Shown in pieces: positions 33,536 through 42,588 of a DNA stretch of 64,000 nt. The translations under genes were made by a program, and so were the position numbers. Source of the stretch: Oceanococcus sp. HetDA_MAG_MS8 (lineage in GTDB: Bacteria > Pseudomonadota > Gammaproteobacteria > Nevskiales > Oceanococcaceae); assembly GCA_019192445.1 (NCBI GenBank), contig JAHCMK010000003.1, positions 62,001 to 126,000 on the forward strand. The letters are read 5' to 3'. Position 1 is the stretch's first letter. Each line of letters starts with the position of its first letter. Under the pieces are notes generated by a model. That model saw only the letters and a program-made list of their open reading frames with translations. It did not search any database and had not been told where the DNA came from.

Positions 33536-36500
33536 CAGCACGCTCGGCGTCGCCGACCCAACCGAACTCCAGAGCTACACGCTCGAGGACCTAGTCCCAG
33601 ACCTGCAGTACGGACTCACTGCGCTCAGCGTCCACAACTGGGGGTCATTCAGCGGTGGCTGGAGTGCGCCCATCGACCCCCAGGGAACGCTGATCTGCGG
33701 GGATACAGGTGCAGGCAAATCCACGCTGGTCGATAGCATGCAGGTGCTGCTCCTCAAACCCACGCAGACCCGATTCAACACTGCGGCCAGTTCCGAGGAT
33801 GCTAAAGACCGTTCCCTGGTGACCTACGTCCGTGGAGCCTACGACTCCGAGCGGGACGGGGCACGCACGATCCCCAAGATGATGCGCACCGGTGCCACCT
33901 ATTCAGGCGTGAGTGCCCGGTACGCTGGCACGGACGGAACCGACGTCACATTGATGGCGCTGTTCTGGATCGCCGGCCCGGGTATGGCACAGAGCGATGT
34001 GAAGCGCCTGTACGTGCTCGCACGGCGCAAGCTAGAGCTGCCCGAAGTCCTGGAAGCGGGGGTCTCAAACTCAGCCGGTATCGACCGATCTTGGCTGGAA
34101 GCCCGGTATGGCAATGACACCTCGGTGCAGTTCTTCCAGAAGTGGGACGACTATGAGGCTGCGTACCACACGGCGCTGGGCCTGGAAAACCCTAAGGCGC
34201 CGGCGCTAATCGTCAAAGCGATGGGGCTCAAGGAGGTCCGCGACCTCACCGCGTTGATCCGCGACTTCGTGCTCGAGCCGGGTGAGGCGGCGGCGGTTGC
34301 GATCGACGCTGTGCAGGAATTCCGCGAGCTGCAAGGCATATACCAGGAGATGGCGGTCGCCGAGCAACAGGAAGCCAAGCTGGCGCCCCTAGAAGGTTAC
34401 AAGGAGCGCATCGAGGCGTTGCAGGACCGCTTGGATGCGCTCACGGCTCAGTTGGGCGCTGTACCCGCCTATGTGTCAGGGCAGGCGCTCGAACTGGTTC
34501 GGGGGCGCTTGGCGAAGCTGCGGGACGACCTGCAGCGCCAGAAGGGCATCGTGGCCGACGCCAAGGCGGAGGTCGATGCACTGGAAGTGCGGGCAGAGGA
34601 AGCCCAGAGTACCTATCTGCTGTCAGGCGGCAATGACATCGCTGAACTCGAGGGCAAGATTGCACGGCTGGATGAGCAGATCGGGGGAGCCTCAGCCGCC
34701 GCGAAGGACTGTATGTCCCAGGCCGCCGGCCTGGGCGTGGAGCTAGCCGGTGACGGGTTGACCAAGGAAGCGTTTACCGAAATTCGTGCACGTGCGGCGG
34801 CGATCGCAACCGACGCCGACGCACTGCGACAGCAGGCGGCCGATGAGTTCGGCGATAAGTACGCCAAGAGTCAGAACCTCGCAGAGCAAAAAGCGTCGGT
34901 CGACGAGGAGTTGGCGCAGATTGTTGGAAAGGGCCGGACGTCCAACATCCCAGAGGCGTTTCAGTCGATTCGAGACCAGTTGGTCGGGGCATTCGCTCTG
35001 GATCCTGAAACCTTGGTGTTCCTCGGGGAGATGGTGCAGGTTAAGCCGCAGGACGCGCCGCTGCGTGGGGCCATCGAGCGAGCGCTGGGCAAGTCGCGGC
35101 TGGACCTGCTGGTGCCCGAAAGCGCGGTCGGAAGCATCAACGGCTGGGTCAACGCGCGACACCTGGGTGTGGACTTCCGGTTCCATGGCGTGCGGGAAGA
35201 CGTCGCCCCGAACAGGGACTTCAAGCGTGACGGCTACATGCGGCTTTTGGATTGGCGGGACCACCCATACCGTGAGGCCGCAAAACGGCAGCTCATTTCG
35301 TACGACAAATCGATTAAGGCCACGCCACAGGAGGTCGCCGAGACTGCCAACGCCATGACGGCCGAAGGCCTGATGAGCTACCGGGCAGGAACCTACGACA
35401 AGCGCGACAGCAAGAGGATCGACGACGAGGACAACTGGTACACCGGACATAATGGCGCGGTGCGGCGTGATCTGCTGGCTCGACGGTCATGCGGGCTTGA
35501 TGAGGCACTGAAGTCCGCAAACAGCGACCGCGACGCAGCACATCGTGCTCAGACGGCGATCGGGCACCGGATTCAGATCATGCAGGTGCTGAGTGAGCTG
35601 ACGTGGGACCGCGTTGATGCGGGCAGCTTGATCGCACAAAAGCGAGAACGACAGTCGGATATTGACTACCTCAAGAACAACGACGTAGACCTGGCAGCGG
35701 CAAAGGCGGCAGTAGACACGGCGAAGCAGGAGCTGCGAGCAAACCGGGAGGTGCTTCAGGACTCCCGGTCCGCCCAGACCCGCATCGAGAGCGCGATCGA
35801 ACAGGACGAAGGACGTGAGGCTCGTTTCGCGGAGACTGCCGGCTCCGAGCCCATCGACGCCGAGATCGCTGAAGCGCTCCGAGCCCACGAGATGGACGTG
35901 ACCTGGGAGAAGCTTGAGGACGCCGGTGGCGTCGAACGGCGTTTGCGTGACGCTGTCGCGGCCGAGAGCCAGGGCGAGTCCGACAAGCTGAGCGACGCGA
36001 GCGTAGCCGCGTGCAGGGTCATGGCCACGTACAAGGAGAAGTGGCCGGCCCACGCTGGCGATCTAGGCGACAACCTTGCGTCCATGGAGGGCTACCTAGG
36101 GCTGCTGGAAGAGATTCGTCGCGACCGGTTGCCGAAGATCAAGGATCGCTTCACCGAGAAGCTGAACCACAACGCGCTGCAGTCGCTCGAGGCTGTGCGG
36201 GCGTCGATCGAGCAGCAGCAGGAAGACATCGAGCAGAGAATCGACGACGTCAATCACGTGCTGTGTCGCGTCGAGTTCGAGCCGGGCACCCGCCTGAACG
36301 TCATCCCGACCGCCCAGCGGTTCGTGGAGGTGGACGACTTCGAAGCGAAGGTGGATGCAGTGCGTGCGGTCAGCCTGTCGGAGGATCCGAAGAAGCGCTA
36401 TGCCGCGTTGGAGGTGGCCATGAATCATCTGGCCACGTTCACGGATCCCAGCCGGCTTTCAAACCTGGGCTCACTACGCTTGCTGGATGCCCGCTACAGG

Positions 36501-36977
36501 ATGGAGTTTTCGTCCAACAAGACCGACATCCAGACAGGCGAGGTGCTGTCCTCACGCGGCAGTACGGGAGGCTTGTCGGGTGGCCAGCGCGAGAGCTTCA
36601 GCAGCTTCATCGTAGCCGCCAGCCTGGCGTACGCGTTGACGCCGGCCGGGGGCAAGGCCCCGCGGATGTCGACGGTATTTCTGGATGAGGCGTTCTCACG
36701 CACGTCGACGGCCATGATCAAGCCCGTCATCGCCGTCTTCCGTGCTCTGCGACTGCACATGAATCTGCTGACGCCCTACAAGGAACTCGACACCAGTGAG
36801 CAGGCGACTCGGGCCGTGGTTCTAGTCGAGATGAACGACCGGACAAAGACGAGCTCTCTCAAGCACATCACATGGGAGAAATTCCTAGAGGTTCGGCACG
36901 GCAAGGGGATCGAGCGGCTGCCGGATGGTGAAGTTCGTTGGAGGAAAGAAGGTGGAGCCGATGAAGCTGCCGGATGA
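33528..36977 (+). CDS. jetC: Wadjet JetC (SMC-like ATPase)
   Basis: 1149-residue SMC-type ATPase. Walker A GDTGAGKSTLVDSM lies near residue 60; long coiled-coil segments (about 270-430 and 660-900) flank a central hinge-like region (about 450-640). The C-terminal head has the signature LSGGQRESFSSFIVAASL and Walker B STVFLDEAFSRTS. In Wadjet, JetABC extrude DNA loops on small circular DNA and deliver it to JetD for cleavage. The ATG at 33528 follows GAGGAG (33515-33520). Closest role: MksB-type SMC in defence. Confidence 0.93.
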   Translation: MADSTLGVADPTELQSYTLEDLVPDLQYGLTALSVHNWGSFSGGWSAPIDPQGTLICGDTGAGKSTLVDSMQVLLLKPTQTRFNTAASSEDAKDRSLVTYVRGAYDSERDGARTIPKMMRTGATYSGVSARYAGTDGTDVTLMALFWIAGPGMAQSDVKRLYVLARRKLELPEVLEAGVSNSAGIDRSWLEARYGNDTSVQFFQKWDDYEAAYHTALGLENPKAPALIVKAMGLKEVRDLTALIRDFVLEPGEAAAVAIDAVQEFRELQGIYQEMAVAEQQEAKLAPLEGYKERIEALQDRLDALTAQLGAVPAYVSGQALELVRGRLAKLRDDLQRQKGIVADAKAEVDALEVRAEEAQSTYLLSGGNDIAELEGKIARLDEQIGGASAAAKDCMSQAAGLGVELAGDGLTKEAFTEIRARAAAIATDADALRQQAADEFGDKYAKSQNLAEQKASVDEELAQIVGKGRTSNIPEAFQSIRDQLVGAFALDPETLVFLGEMVQVKPQDAPLRGAIERALGKSRLDLLVPESAVGSINGWVNARHLGVDFRFHGVREDVAPNRDFKRDGYMRLLDWRDHPYREAAKRQLISYDKSIKATPQEVAETANAMTAEGLMSYRAGTYDKRDSKRIDDEDNWYTGHNGAVRRDLLARRSCGLDEALKSANSDRDAAHRAQTAIGHRIQIMQVLSELTWDRVDAGSLIAQKRERQSDIDYLKNNDVDLAAAKAAVDTAKQELRANREVLQDSRSAQTRIESAIEQDEGREARFAETAGSEPIDAEIAEALRAHEMDVTWEKLEDAGGVERRLRDAVAAESQGESDKLSDASVAACRVMATYKEKWPAHAGDLGDNLASMEGYLGLLEEIRRDRLPKIKDRFTEKLNHNALQSLEAVRASIEQQQEDIEQRIDDVNHVLCRVEFEPGTRLNVIPTAQRFVEVDDFEAKVDAVRAVSLSEDPKKRYAALEVAMNHLATFTDPSRLSNLGSLRLLDARYRMEFSSNKTDIQTGEVLSSRGSTGGLSGGQRESFSSFIVAASLAYALTPAGGKAPRMSTVFLDEAFSRTSTAMIKPVIAVFRALRLHMNLLTPYKELDTSEQATRAVVLVEMNDRTKTSSLKHITWEKFLEVRHGKGIERLPDGEVRWRKEGGADEAAG

Positions 36978-38124
36978 CGTGCGTCGGCGCTTGCAGGCGC
37001 TGGAGTGGGACAACCGCCAGAATTTGAGCGGGCGCATGCTCGGTACCCGCGTGTGGCCCATTCGTGTCGCACTGAACTCGCCAAGCGGCGTGAAAGCGAT
37101 CGACCGCCTGACGGAGTTTCGAGAGTTCGCGCTCGCCTGGAAAGCCCCGGACGTCGCCCAATGGGTCGCTACCGAGACACGGAACCTCCGTGGCCTGGGT
37201 GCGCAGGAGGTCCCGACCCACCTGATTCTAGAGACCCTTGAGGATCTGGTGGGATTCCTTGGAGCGCCAGCGGCATATGAGTGGGCGGCCATTCGGGAGG
37301 GCCTAGAGCGCGTCGATACGCGGTGGTGCGACACTTGGCGGCACTTTGTATCGGATTTAGTGGAGCTCGATCAGGGTACGGTCCAGGACATCTCTCGAGC
37401 TGTGGTCCAGCTCAAATCCATGCGCGGATGTGTGGAGTACGTGCGCGAGCTGCCGCTCGATGGGGTTGGCACGAAGGTCGTAGAACAACACGAGCGTCTA
37501 ATTGGGCAGCTGGTGGACCTGCACTACTGCGGAGAGGTGGCCGAGGCCGGTGGGTTGTTGGCCTGGCTCGGTGTTCGGCACCCGCCGAAGGATTGGTTGA
37601 TGGTCCGACCGCTGTGCGAAGCGGTCAGGCAGCGGTTCCACGGCGCCGACAGCATGCGAATGGGTTGGCAGACGTTGGCAAAGCTGAACTGGCCTGCCTC
37701 AACGTTGTTCGTGGTCGAAAATGCAACCAGCGTGTTCGCGTTGCCAGAGGTGCCAGATGGAGTCGCAGTGGCTGGAACAGGCGGCAACATCGGGTGGTTG
37801 GAATCGGCTGCTAAGCGATTTCGACGGGTTATCTACTGGGGCGACCTCGACTACGACGGATTGGCGTTTCTCTCGCGGGCAAGGCGATTGGCACCGGGAG
37901 TCACCTCCATGCTGACATCGCTAGGCGTCTACGCGGAACACGGTGGGCGGGCGATCGCGTGCGACTCCAAACGGGAGGCGGTGATCGACGAGACATTTCT
38001 TACAAAGGATGAGCGGCGGCTGCTGTGCGCGCTGGTCGAGGGTGGTGTTTGGATGCGACTGGAGCAGGAGAAGCTGCCTGGCAATCTCGTAGCCTCAGCC
38101 GCGTCACTGCTCGCGAAAGGTTAG
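36961..38124 (+). CDS. jetD: Wadjet JetD (DUF3322/DUF2220, Toprim nuclease)
   Basis: 387-residue protein with an N-terminal DUF3322 domain and a C-terminal DUF2220 Toprim-like domain. The Toprim acidic residues are visible: Glu in FVVENATSVFALP and the DxD of YWGDLDYDGLAFLSRARRL. JetD is the topoisomerase-VI-like nuclease that cuts closed circular DNA once JetABC is loaded. ATG at 36961 follows GGTGGAG; the frame is open from 36925. Completes a type I Wadjet operon. Confidence 0.92.
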   Translation: MKLPDDVRRRLQALEWDNRQNLSGRMLGTRVWPIRVALNSPSGVKAIDRLTEFREFALAWKAPDVAQWVATETRNLRGLGAQEVPTHLILETLEDLVGFLGAPAAYEWAAIREGLERVDTRWCDTWRHFVSDLVELDQGTVQDISRAVVQLKSMRGCVEYVRELPLDGVGTKVVEQHERLIGQLVDLHYCGEVAEAGGLLAWLGVRHPPKDWLMVRPLCEAVRQRFHGADSMRMGWQTLAKLNWPASTLFVVENATSVFALPEVPDGVAVAGTGGNIGWLESAAKRFRRVIYWGDLDYDGLAFLSRARRLAPGVTSMLTSLGVYAEHGGRAIACDSKREAVIDETFLTKDERRLLCALVEGGVWMRLEQEKLPGNLVASAASLLAKG

Positions 38125-38160
38125 TGGGCGTGAGGTGTGTACGGCGACCAACCCTTTTGT

Positions 38161-38179
38161 GCCGATTCTGTTGAAAAAC
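38161..38179 (+). repeat. IS1182-family left inverted repeat
   Basis: Outer end of the insertion sequence nearest jetD. It pairs with 39758-39776 at 18 of 19 positions. Confidence 0.88.
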
Positions 38180-38247
38180 GCGATGACCATTCGAGTAGTG
38201 CGCACGCGTTGCCTGATCCATCGATCGAAAACGGAGCTCAGCTTCCC

Positions 38248-38272
38248 CTTTCGGGTCTAGGCTTCCCGAAAG
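38248..38272. terminator. hairpin downstream of the transposase gene
   Basis: Arms CTTTCGGG (38248-38255) and CCCGAAAG (38265-38272) with a 9-nt loop, lying between the left repeat and the transposase stop. A T-tract follows on the plus strand 7 bases later. It may block readthrough from the jetD side. Confidence 0.5.
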
Positions 38273-38297
38273 CCGCCTGTTTTTCGTCCAATCTCCG

Positions 38298-39683
38298 TCA
38301 TCCAGGCACACCAATCCTGTAATCCGGCGGCGGTCTGGCAACGAGCTTGGCCATCCGTCGCAGATTTTGAGCGGTCGCCGCCATCACGAATTCGTCGGCA
38401 GCGCCCGACAGGCCTCGCAGTCGTAGCCGCTCCAACCCAAGAATCCGCTTGAGGTGCGCGAAGCGCATCTCGACTTTCTTGCGCTCACAGCGTGAGCGCC
38501 GGTACTCGTCAGACTTGCTGATCTCGCGAGCGACGTTACGGGCATCTTCATGGATGCTGCGCGCAATCTTCCTGGTTGGTGTGCTCGGGCAGCATTGCTG
38601 CTTGAGTGGGCAAACTCGGCAGTCGTAGGTGCTGGAGCGATACAGCACCGTCCCGGCTTTGGTGATGCCACTGCGCGGTTTGGAAAACTGCCGGCGTCCC
38701 GGGATCAGCGCATTGCCCTGCGGGCAGCGATATTCATTGGCCTCGCCATCCCAGACAAAGTCGCTGCTGGGTATCGATCCATCGGTGCGCTGATGTTTCT
38801 CCCAAACCGGGATGTGCGGCTCGATGCCTTTGTCATCGACCAGCCAGGACAGCATCTTGGCATTGCCGTAAGCCGTATCTGCAACGAGCTTTGTCGGCTG
38901 AATGCCGCAGCGCGCCTCGACGCGATCGATCATCGTCTTCGTCGATTCCACTTCGGCGATACGGTTGGACGGCGTGGCCTCGACATCGAGGATGACGCCA
39001 TGCTCGATGTCGATCAGGTAATTGGTGGAATACGATAAGAACGCCGGACCGCCGGTCGCAGCCGTCCACTGAGATTGCGGATCGGACAGTGACACCGACT
39101 TCCGAGCCTCCAGCGCAGCGCCGTCCCCCAGCGCCTCGAGATACTCACGGACGGCGCGGCTACGTTTCTCGGGCGCACCCCAGTCGATGGGCTCTGCTCC
39201 GGGCACGCCGCGCTGCCGACTGGCGTCAGCCGGAATCAGGCTGGCATCTACGGCGAAGCCTTCACCTTTGACCAAGCCGACTTGCATACATCGGTCCACG
39301 ACCTGATCGAAGACCCAGCGCAGCGTCCCGCTGTCGCGAAAGCGGCCATGACGATTCTTGGAGAAGGTCGAATGGCTTGGCACTGCGCCGTCCAGCCCCA
39401 GCCGGCAAAACCAGCGGTAGGCAAGATTGAGATGGACCTCGTCGCACAGCCGACGCTCGGAGCGAATGCCATAGCAATAGCCAACGATCAGCATCCGCAC
39501 CATCAGCTCTGGATCGATTGAGGGGCGGCCAGTGTGGCTGTAGTGGTCAGCGAGATGTACTCGCAGCCCCTCCAAGTCCAGGCACGCATCGATCTGGCGC
39601 AGCAAATGGTCTGCCGGGACATGCGCTTCGAGTGAGAACTCGTAGAACAGCGCCGATTGGCTGTCCGAAAGCGAGCCCATCAT
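38298..39683 (-). CDS. IS1182-family DDE transposase
   Basis: 461-residue transposase. N-terminal DUF772-like region (GRPSIDPELMVRMLIVGYCYGIRSERRLCDEVHLNLAYRWFCRL) and a DDE domain: FAVDASLIPADASR, VADTAYGNAKMLSWL and a C-terminal RRSRCERKKVEMRFAHLKRILGLERLRLRG stretch. Cysteine patch CRVCPLKQQCCP lies just before the last Asp/Glu. Intact, so the element may still be active. Confidence 0.93.
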   Translation of the reverse strand: MMGSLSDSQSALFYEFSLEAHVPADHLLRQIDACLDLEGLRVHLADHYSHTGRPSIDPELMVRMLIVGYCYGIRSERRLCDEVHLNLAYRWFCRLGLDGAVPSHSTFSKNRHGRFRDSGTLRWVFDQVVDRCMQVGLVKGEGFAVDASLIPADASRQRGVPGAEPIDWGAPEKRSRAVREYLEALGDGAALEARKSVSLSDPQSQWTAATGGPAFLSYSTNYLIDIEHGVILDVEATPSNRIAEVESTKTMIDRVEARCGIQPTKLVADTAYGNAKMLSWLVDDKGIEPHIPVWEKHQRTDGSIPSSDFVWDGEANEYRCPQGNALIPGRRQFSKPRSGITKAGTVLYRSSTYDCRVCPLKQQCCPSTPTRKIARSIHEDARNVAREISKSDEYRRSRCERKKVEMRFAHLKRILGLERLRLRGLSGAADEFVMAATAQNLRRMAKLVARPPPDYRIGVPG

Positions 39684-39757
39684 CGGGCATTATTCCATTG
39701 AAAAACAATTATTTAATTATATCTCGGCACGCCTAAACAAGGGCAGGATTGCGCAGG

Positions 39758-39776
39758 GTTTTTCAACAGAATCTGC
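39758..39776 (-). repeat. IS1182-family right inverted repeat
   Basis: Outer end of the insertion sequence nearest the methyltransferase gene. It pairs with 38161-38179 at 18 of 19 positions. Confidence 0.88.
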
Positions 39777-39793
39777 CAAAAGCGGCCGGTCAC

Positions 39794-40678
39794 TCAATGC
39801 TTGCAAGCGACGAGTAGTGTCCATGTCGTCGAACCGAACTCCGGGCTCAGCTTCAAGAGCTCCTGTGCGTCAATCTCAAACCCTTGGCTCTCAAGCAGCG
39901 AGGCGTAGCTGTGCGAGAAGGTTCGTTCTTGCCCGAACGGGCGGGATTCGGTTTCAGTCGCGCTATCGAGATCGTCTGCAACGGGCTCGAGCAGTGCAAT
40001 CGCGACTGGCGTACGGGTGATGGCCTTGATCAAGGCGAGCAGCTCGGTTTGGCTGAAATACTCGAGCACGCCGCCGATTGTCAGGTAGACCGTCTGCGGT
40101 TTTGCGTTCTCAAGCGCCCAGCTCGTGGCTTCGGCGGCCTCAAACGATGTGTCGGGATCATTGTTCGCTGCACTGTTCCGCTCGACCTGTTCCGGGCTGA
40201 GGTCGAGGCCGATCAGACGATCCAGTCCCGGCAAGCGCTCTCGCAATCTCGGCATAAGTAGCGCTTCACCGCAGCCAATTTCGACCAAGGTGTTGTAGGT
40301 GCCAGGGTGGGCTTCGACGTGGCTGATGAGCATGGCGAAAATTTGCGAATGCCCCGCTTCCCACATTGCCCAGAAACGATCTCGAGTCGCTTGATGGTGA
40401 GCAGTTCCCGATTGTTCGCGCCAGAACCACTGTTGCAGTGCGGACATATCTTGCGGGCGATTTTTTCGCCGACATCGATGTGCCCACGCCGCGATGATCT
40501 GACGGTCGACAAAACCTGGATAGCCGGATAGCTTGCCCTGTCGAATGAGTTGCGCCCGGGGCGCGGCGAAGATTGAGAACAGTTTGCCGAGAAAGACCCG
40601 CAGCAGACGCTTGACGGGGTTATTCGGCAAGGAGTTCGGCCAATACACCTCGGTGGCCTTGTTCGGTGAGTGGGTCAT
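39794..40678 (-). CDS. class I SAM-dependent methyltransferase
   Basis: 294-residue protein. The SAM motif I is LVEIGCGEALL, followed by LIGLDLSPEQVERNSAAN and VYLTIGGVLEYFSQTELL. Hydrophobic and basic N-terminus but no clear signal peptide. Last gene of the long copper operon, 15 bases past the ceramidase-like gene. Substrate unknown; a lipid or membrane-associated substrate is possible from the neighbouring genes. Confidence 0.75.
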   Translation of the reverse strand: MTHSPNKATEVYWPNSLPNNPVKRLLRVFLGKLFSIFAAPRAQLIRQGKLSGYPGFVDRQIIAAWAHRCRRKNRPQDMSALQQWFWREQSGTAHHQATRDRFWAMWEAGHSQIFAMLISHVEAHPGTYNTLVEIGCGEALLMPRLRERLPGLDRLIGLDLSPEQVERNSAANNDPDTSFEAAEATSWALENAKPQTVYLTIGGVLEYFSQTELLALIKAITRTPVAIALLEPVADDLDSATETESRPFGQERTFSHSYASLLESQGFEIDAQELLKLSPEFGSTTWTLLVACKH

Positions 40679-40693
40679 CAGAAACCAGAGTCC

Positions 40694-41371
40694 TTATTTC
40701 GTGACGTCGGCAAAAGAATCGAACTGCCGATAGAACAATTCGATTTGCAAGAGAAAACCGGCAGACAGCAGATGCCAGATCGCATGACCTGACAGCCAGT
40801 GACGCGAGGGATCACACAGGTGCGGCACGTCATCCAGCGCCCAGGCGATGACGGCGGCCCCGCCTGACGACCACGCCAGCAGGTAGTGCCGCCACTCGAT
40901 CTGAGCTCGGTGCTTGTGTGCCAGCCAGCATTCGATATAGCAGCACGGCATCGCAATGAGGAGAACGGGCAGCGCCCAATCGGGCCGCAGGCTGACAATG
41001 CCGATCATGAGAGCAGGCAAACCCAACGCGGTGCCCATCTGTGTGGCCGTGCCGATTTCCAGCCAGCGCCGGAGATTGAGTGCTGTCATCACGCCTGTGA
41101 TTCCGTAGATCGATGCCCAATCCGCCATGCGCCCCCAGCTCAGATTGGTAGCGTGGTAGGCGGATGACCCCACCGCGATGACGATTGCCAGATACCCGAA
41201 CCAGTGCGCTCGGCTGCCGTTGCGTGGGCGGCTCAGCAGCCAAAGCCCGACCAGCAGATAGGCGAGATTGCTGGCCGTATTGCCGGGCTCCACGACCCAG
41301 GCGCACAAGTTGGCCTCGCACACCTTGTCGAGCTGGCCGGGCTCTGTGAGGTCGCGCCATGGGCAGCTCAC
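40694..41371 (-). CDS. ceramidase / CREST-superfamily membrane hydrolase
   Basis: 225-residue polytopic membrane protein (about six to seven segments). The CREST-type residues are present: SSAYHATNLSWGRMADWASIYG near the middle and HWLSGHAIWHLLSAG near the end, giving the Ser/His/Asp and two His zinc ligands of alkaline-ceramidase-like enzymes. The start is the GTG at 41371, which overlaps the permease stop (GTGA); the longer frame to 41446 runs inside the permease. A hydrolase of this type in a copper cluster is unusual. Substrate unknown. Confidence 0.75.
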   Translation of the reverse strand: MSCPWRDLTEPGQLDKVCEANLCAWVVEPGNTASNLAYLLVGLWLLSRPRNGSRAHWFGYLAIVIAVGSSAYHATNLSWGRMADWASIYGITGVMTALNLRRWLEIGTATQMGTALGLPALMIGIVSLRPDWALPVLLIAMPCCYIECWLAHKHRAQIEWRHYLLAWSSGGAAVIAWALDDVPHLCDPSRHWLSGHAIWHLLSAGFLLQIELFYRQFDSFADVTK

Positions 41372-42588
41372 GCGAGCAATCCGCGTATGACCAAACCACC
41401 CACCAGCCAGACGATGGACAGCGTTACCAGCACAAGCCCAAGCCACTCGGCAGCGCTGCGCGCGGTGTGCTCGCCATCCCCGCCGTCAGACGCATCGCGC
41501 CCCTGCCACCAGAGCCAGGCGAGCGCGCCGCTGCCAGCCAGAAATAGCAAGTTCAGCCAGAACCCGTAGTTCGGCTCGAAGAATTCACGGTCAACCACGC
41601 TGACTGATCCCGGCTCTGGCAGCAGGTCAAGCGCGAGCAGGCCGTAGTGCATCAGCAGTGAGACCGCCACGAGACCGGCCAGCAGCATGCCGAGGATGTA
41701 GAGCGCCATCTTCCAGCCGTAATACTCGGCGTTGATCCGAAGCACCGGCCAAACGACCAGATCGGAGAAGATGAAGGCCATCACCCCGGCAAAGCTGACG
41801 CCCTGACCGAACAGCAGCGCGGCCAGCGGGATATTGCCCATGGAGCCGATGAAGGTGAAAAACGCTGCCACCGGCCCGACAATGGTTTGCAGCAGCGTGG
41901 CCGCAAACCCAGGCTGGCCGCTGTCGCCGGAGCCGACGAACAGGGTCTCGAAGAATGCATCCGGCACGAACGCTGCGATCACGCCTGCCACGGTAAATCC
42001 GATCAGCACGTCCTTCCAGACCATCCGCCATTCCATGACGTAGGTCTGCCCGATCGCCCGCCAGCCGGCCAGAGTGCCGATCGCCTTGCGCCAGGAGGCG
42101 CCATCATTGCCGGATCTGTCGCCATCTTGTTCGAACCGCTGGCGGGTTCGTTCGATCAGCCGCTTCGGCTTTGTCACGCGAATGAACAGCCAGCAGAAGC
42201 CGATCAGCAGCAGGCCGCCGACGTACTCGCCCACCACGAACTGCCAGCTCAGGAACAGCGCGATAACGATGCCGAGCTCGATCACCAGATTGGTGGAGGC
42301 GAGCATGAACGCCATCGACGGTGCCAAGCCCGCGCCTTTCTGAAACAGGGCGCGCGTGGTGGACAGCGCCGCAAAGCTACACGAGCTCGAGATGAAGCCG
42401 AAGAATGTGCCGAGCGCCATGGCACGCGGACCGTCGCTGCCCATGGTGCGCTGCATCTGCGCGCGTGTGATGCCGGCCTGAATCAGGCTGGAAATCAGAT
42501 AGCCCAGCGCAAACGCCCACAGCGCCATCCAGAAGAATCCGACGCTGGTGTGGGCGGCCTGGCCCCAGGCTTCGAGGAAGTTGTTCAT
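41368..42588 (-). CDS. DUF318/ArsP-like permease
   Basis: 406-residue permease with eight or more membrane segments in two related halves. It has the family-like FFGFISSSCSFAALSTTRALFQKGAG (Cys in a conserved Ser/Cys stretch) and the matching second-half GPVAAFFTFIGSMGNIPLAALLFGQGVSFAGVMAFIFSDL. Relatives export methylarsenite or other metal species. Placed directly after cusA (ATGA overlap), so it may add a further efflux route to the copper/silver system. Substrate not established. Confidence 0.8.
   Translation of the reverse strand: MNNFLEAWGQAAHTSVGFFWMALWAFALGYLISSLIQAGITRAQMQRTMGSDGPRAMALGTFFGFISSSCSFAALSTTRALFQKGAGLAPSMAFMLASTNLVIELGIVIALFLSWQFVVGEYVGGLLLIGFCWLFIRVTKPKRLIERTRQRFEQDGDRSGNDGASWRKAIGTLAGWRAIGQTYVMEWRMVWKDVLIGFTVAGVIAAFVPDAFFETLFVGSGDSGQPGFAATLLQTIVGPVAAFFTFIGSMGNIPLAALLFGQGVSFAGVMAFIFSDLVVWPVLRINAEYYGWKMALYILGMLLAGLVAVSLLMHYGLLALDLLPEPGSVSVVDREFFEPNYGFWLNLLFLAGSGALAWLWWQGRDASDGGDGEHTARSAAEWLGLVLVTLSIVWLVGGLVIRGLLA

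Larger units (their letters stand above)
38161..39776 (-). mobile_element. IS1182-family insertion sequence
   Basis: About 1.6 kb bounded by 19-bp inverted repeats with one mismatch: GCCGATTCTGTTGAAAAAC (38161-38179) and its partner GTTTTTCAACAGAATCTGC (39758-39776). A single intact transposase gene lies inside, on the minus strand. The flanks CTTTTG (left) and CAAAAG (right) are themselves complementary, as if the element had inserted into a palindrome, perhaps a terminator between jetD and the metal operon. No target duplication was identified. Confidence 0.88.

Noticed and set aside
36925-36960. Upstream start for jetD at 36925
   Set aside because: The ATG at 36961 has a ribosome binding site (GGTGGAG) and a small overlap with jetC, typical of this operon.
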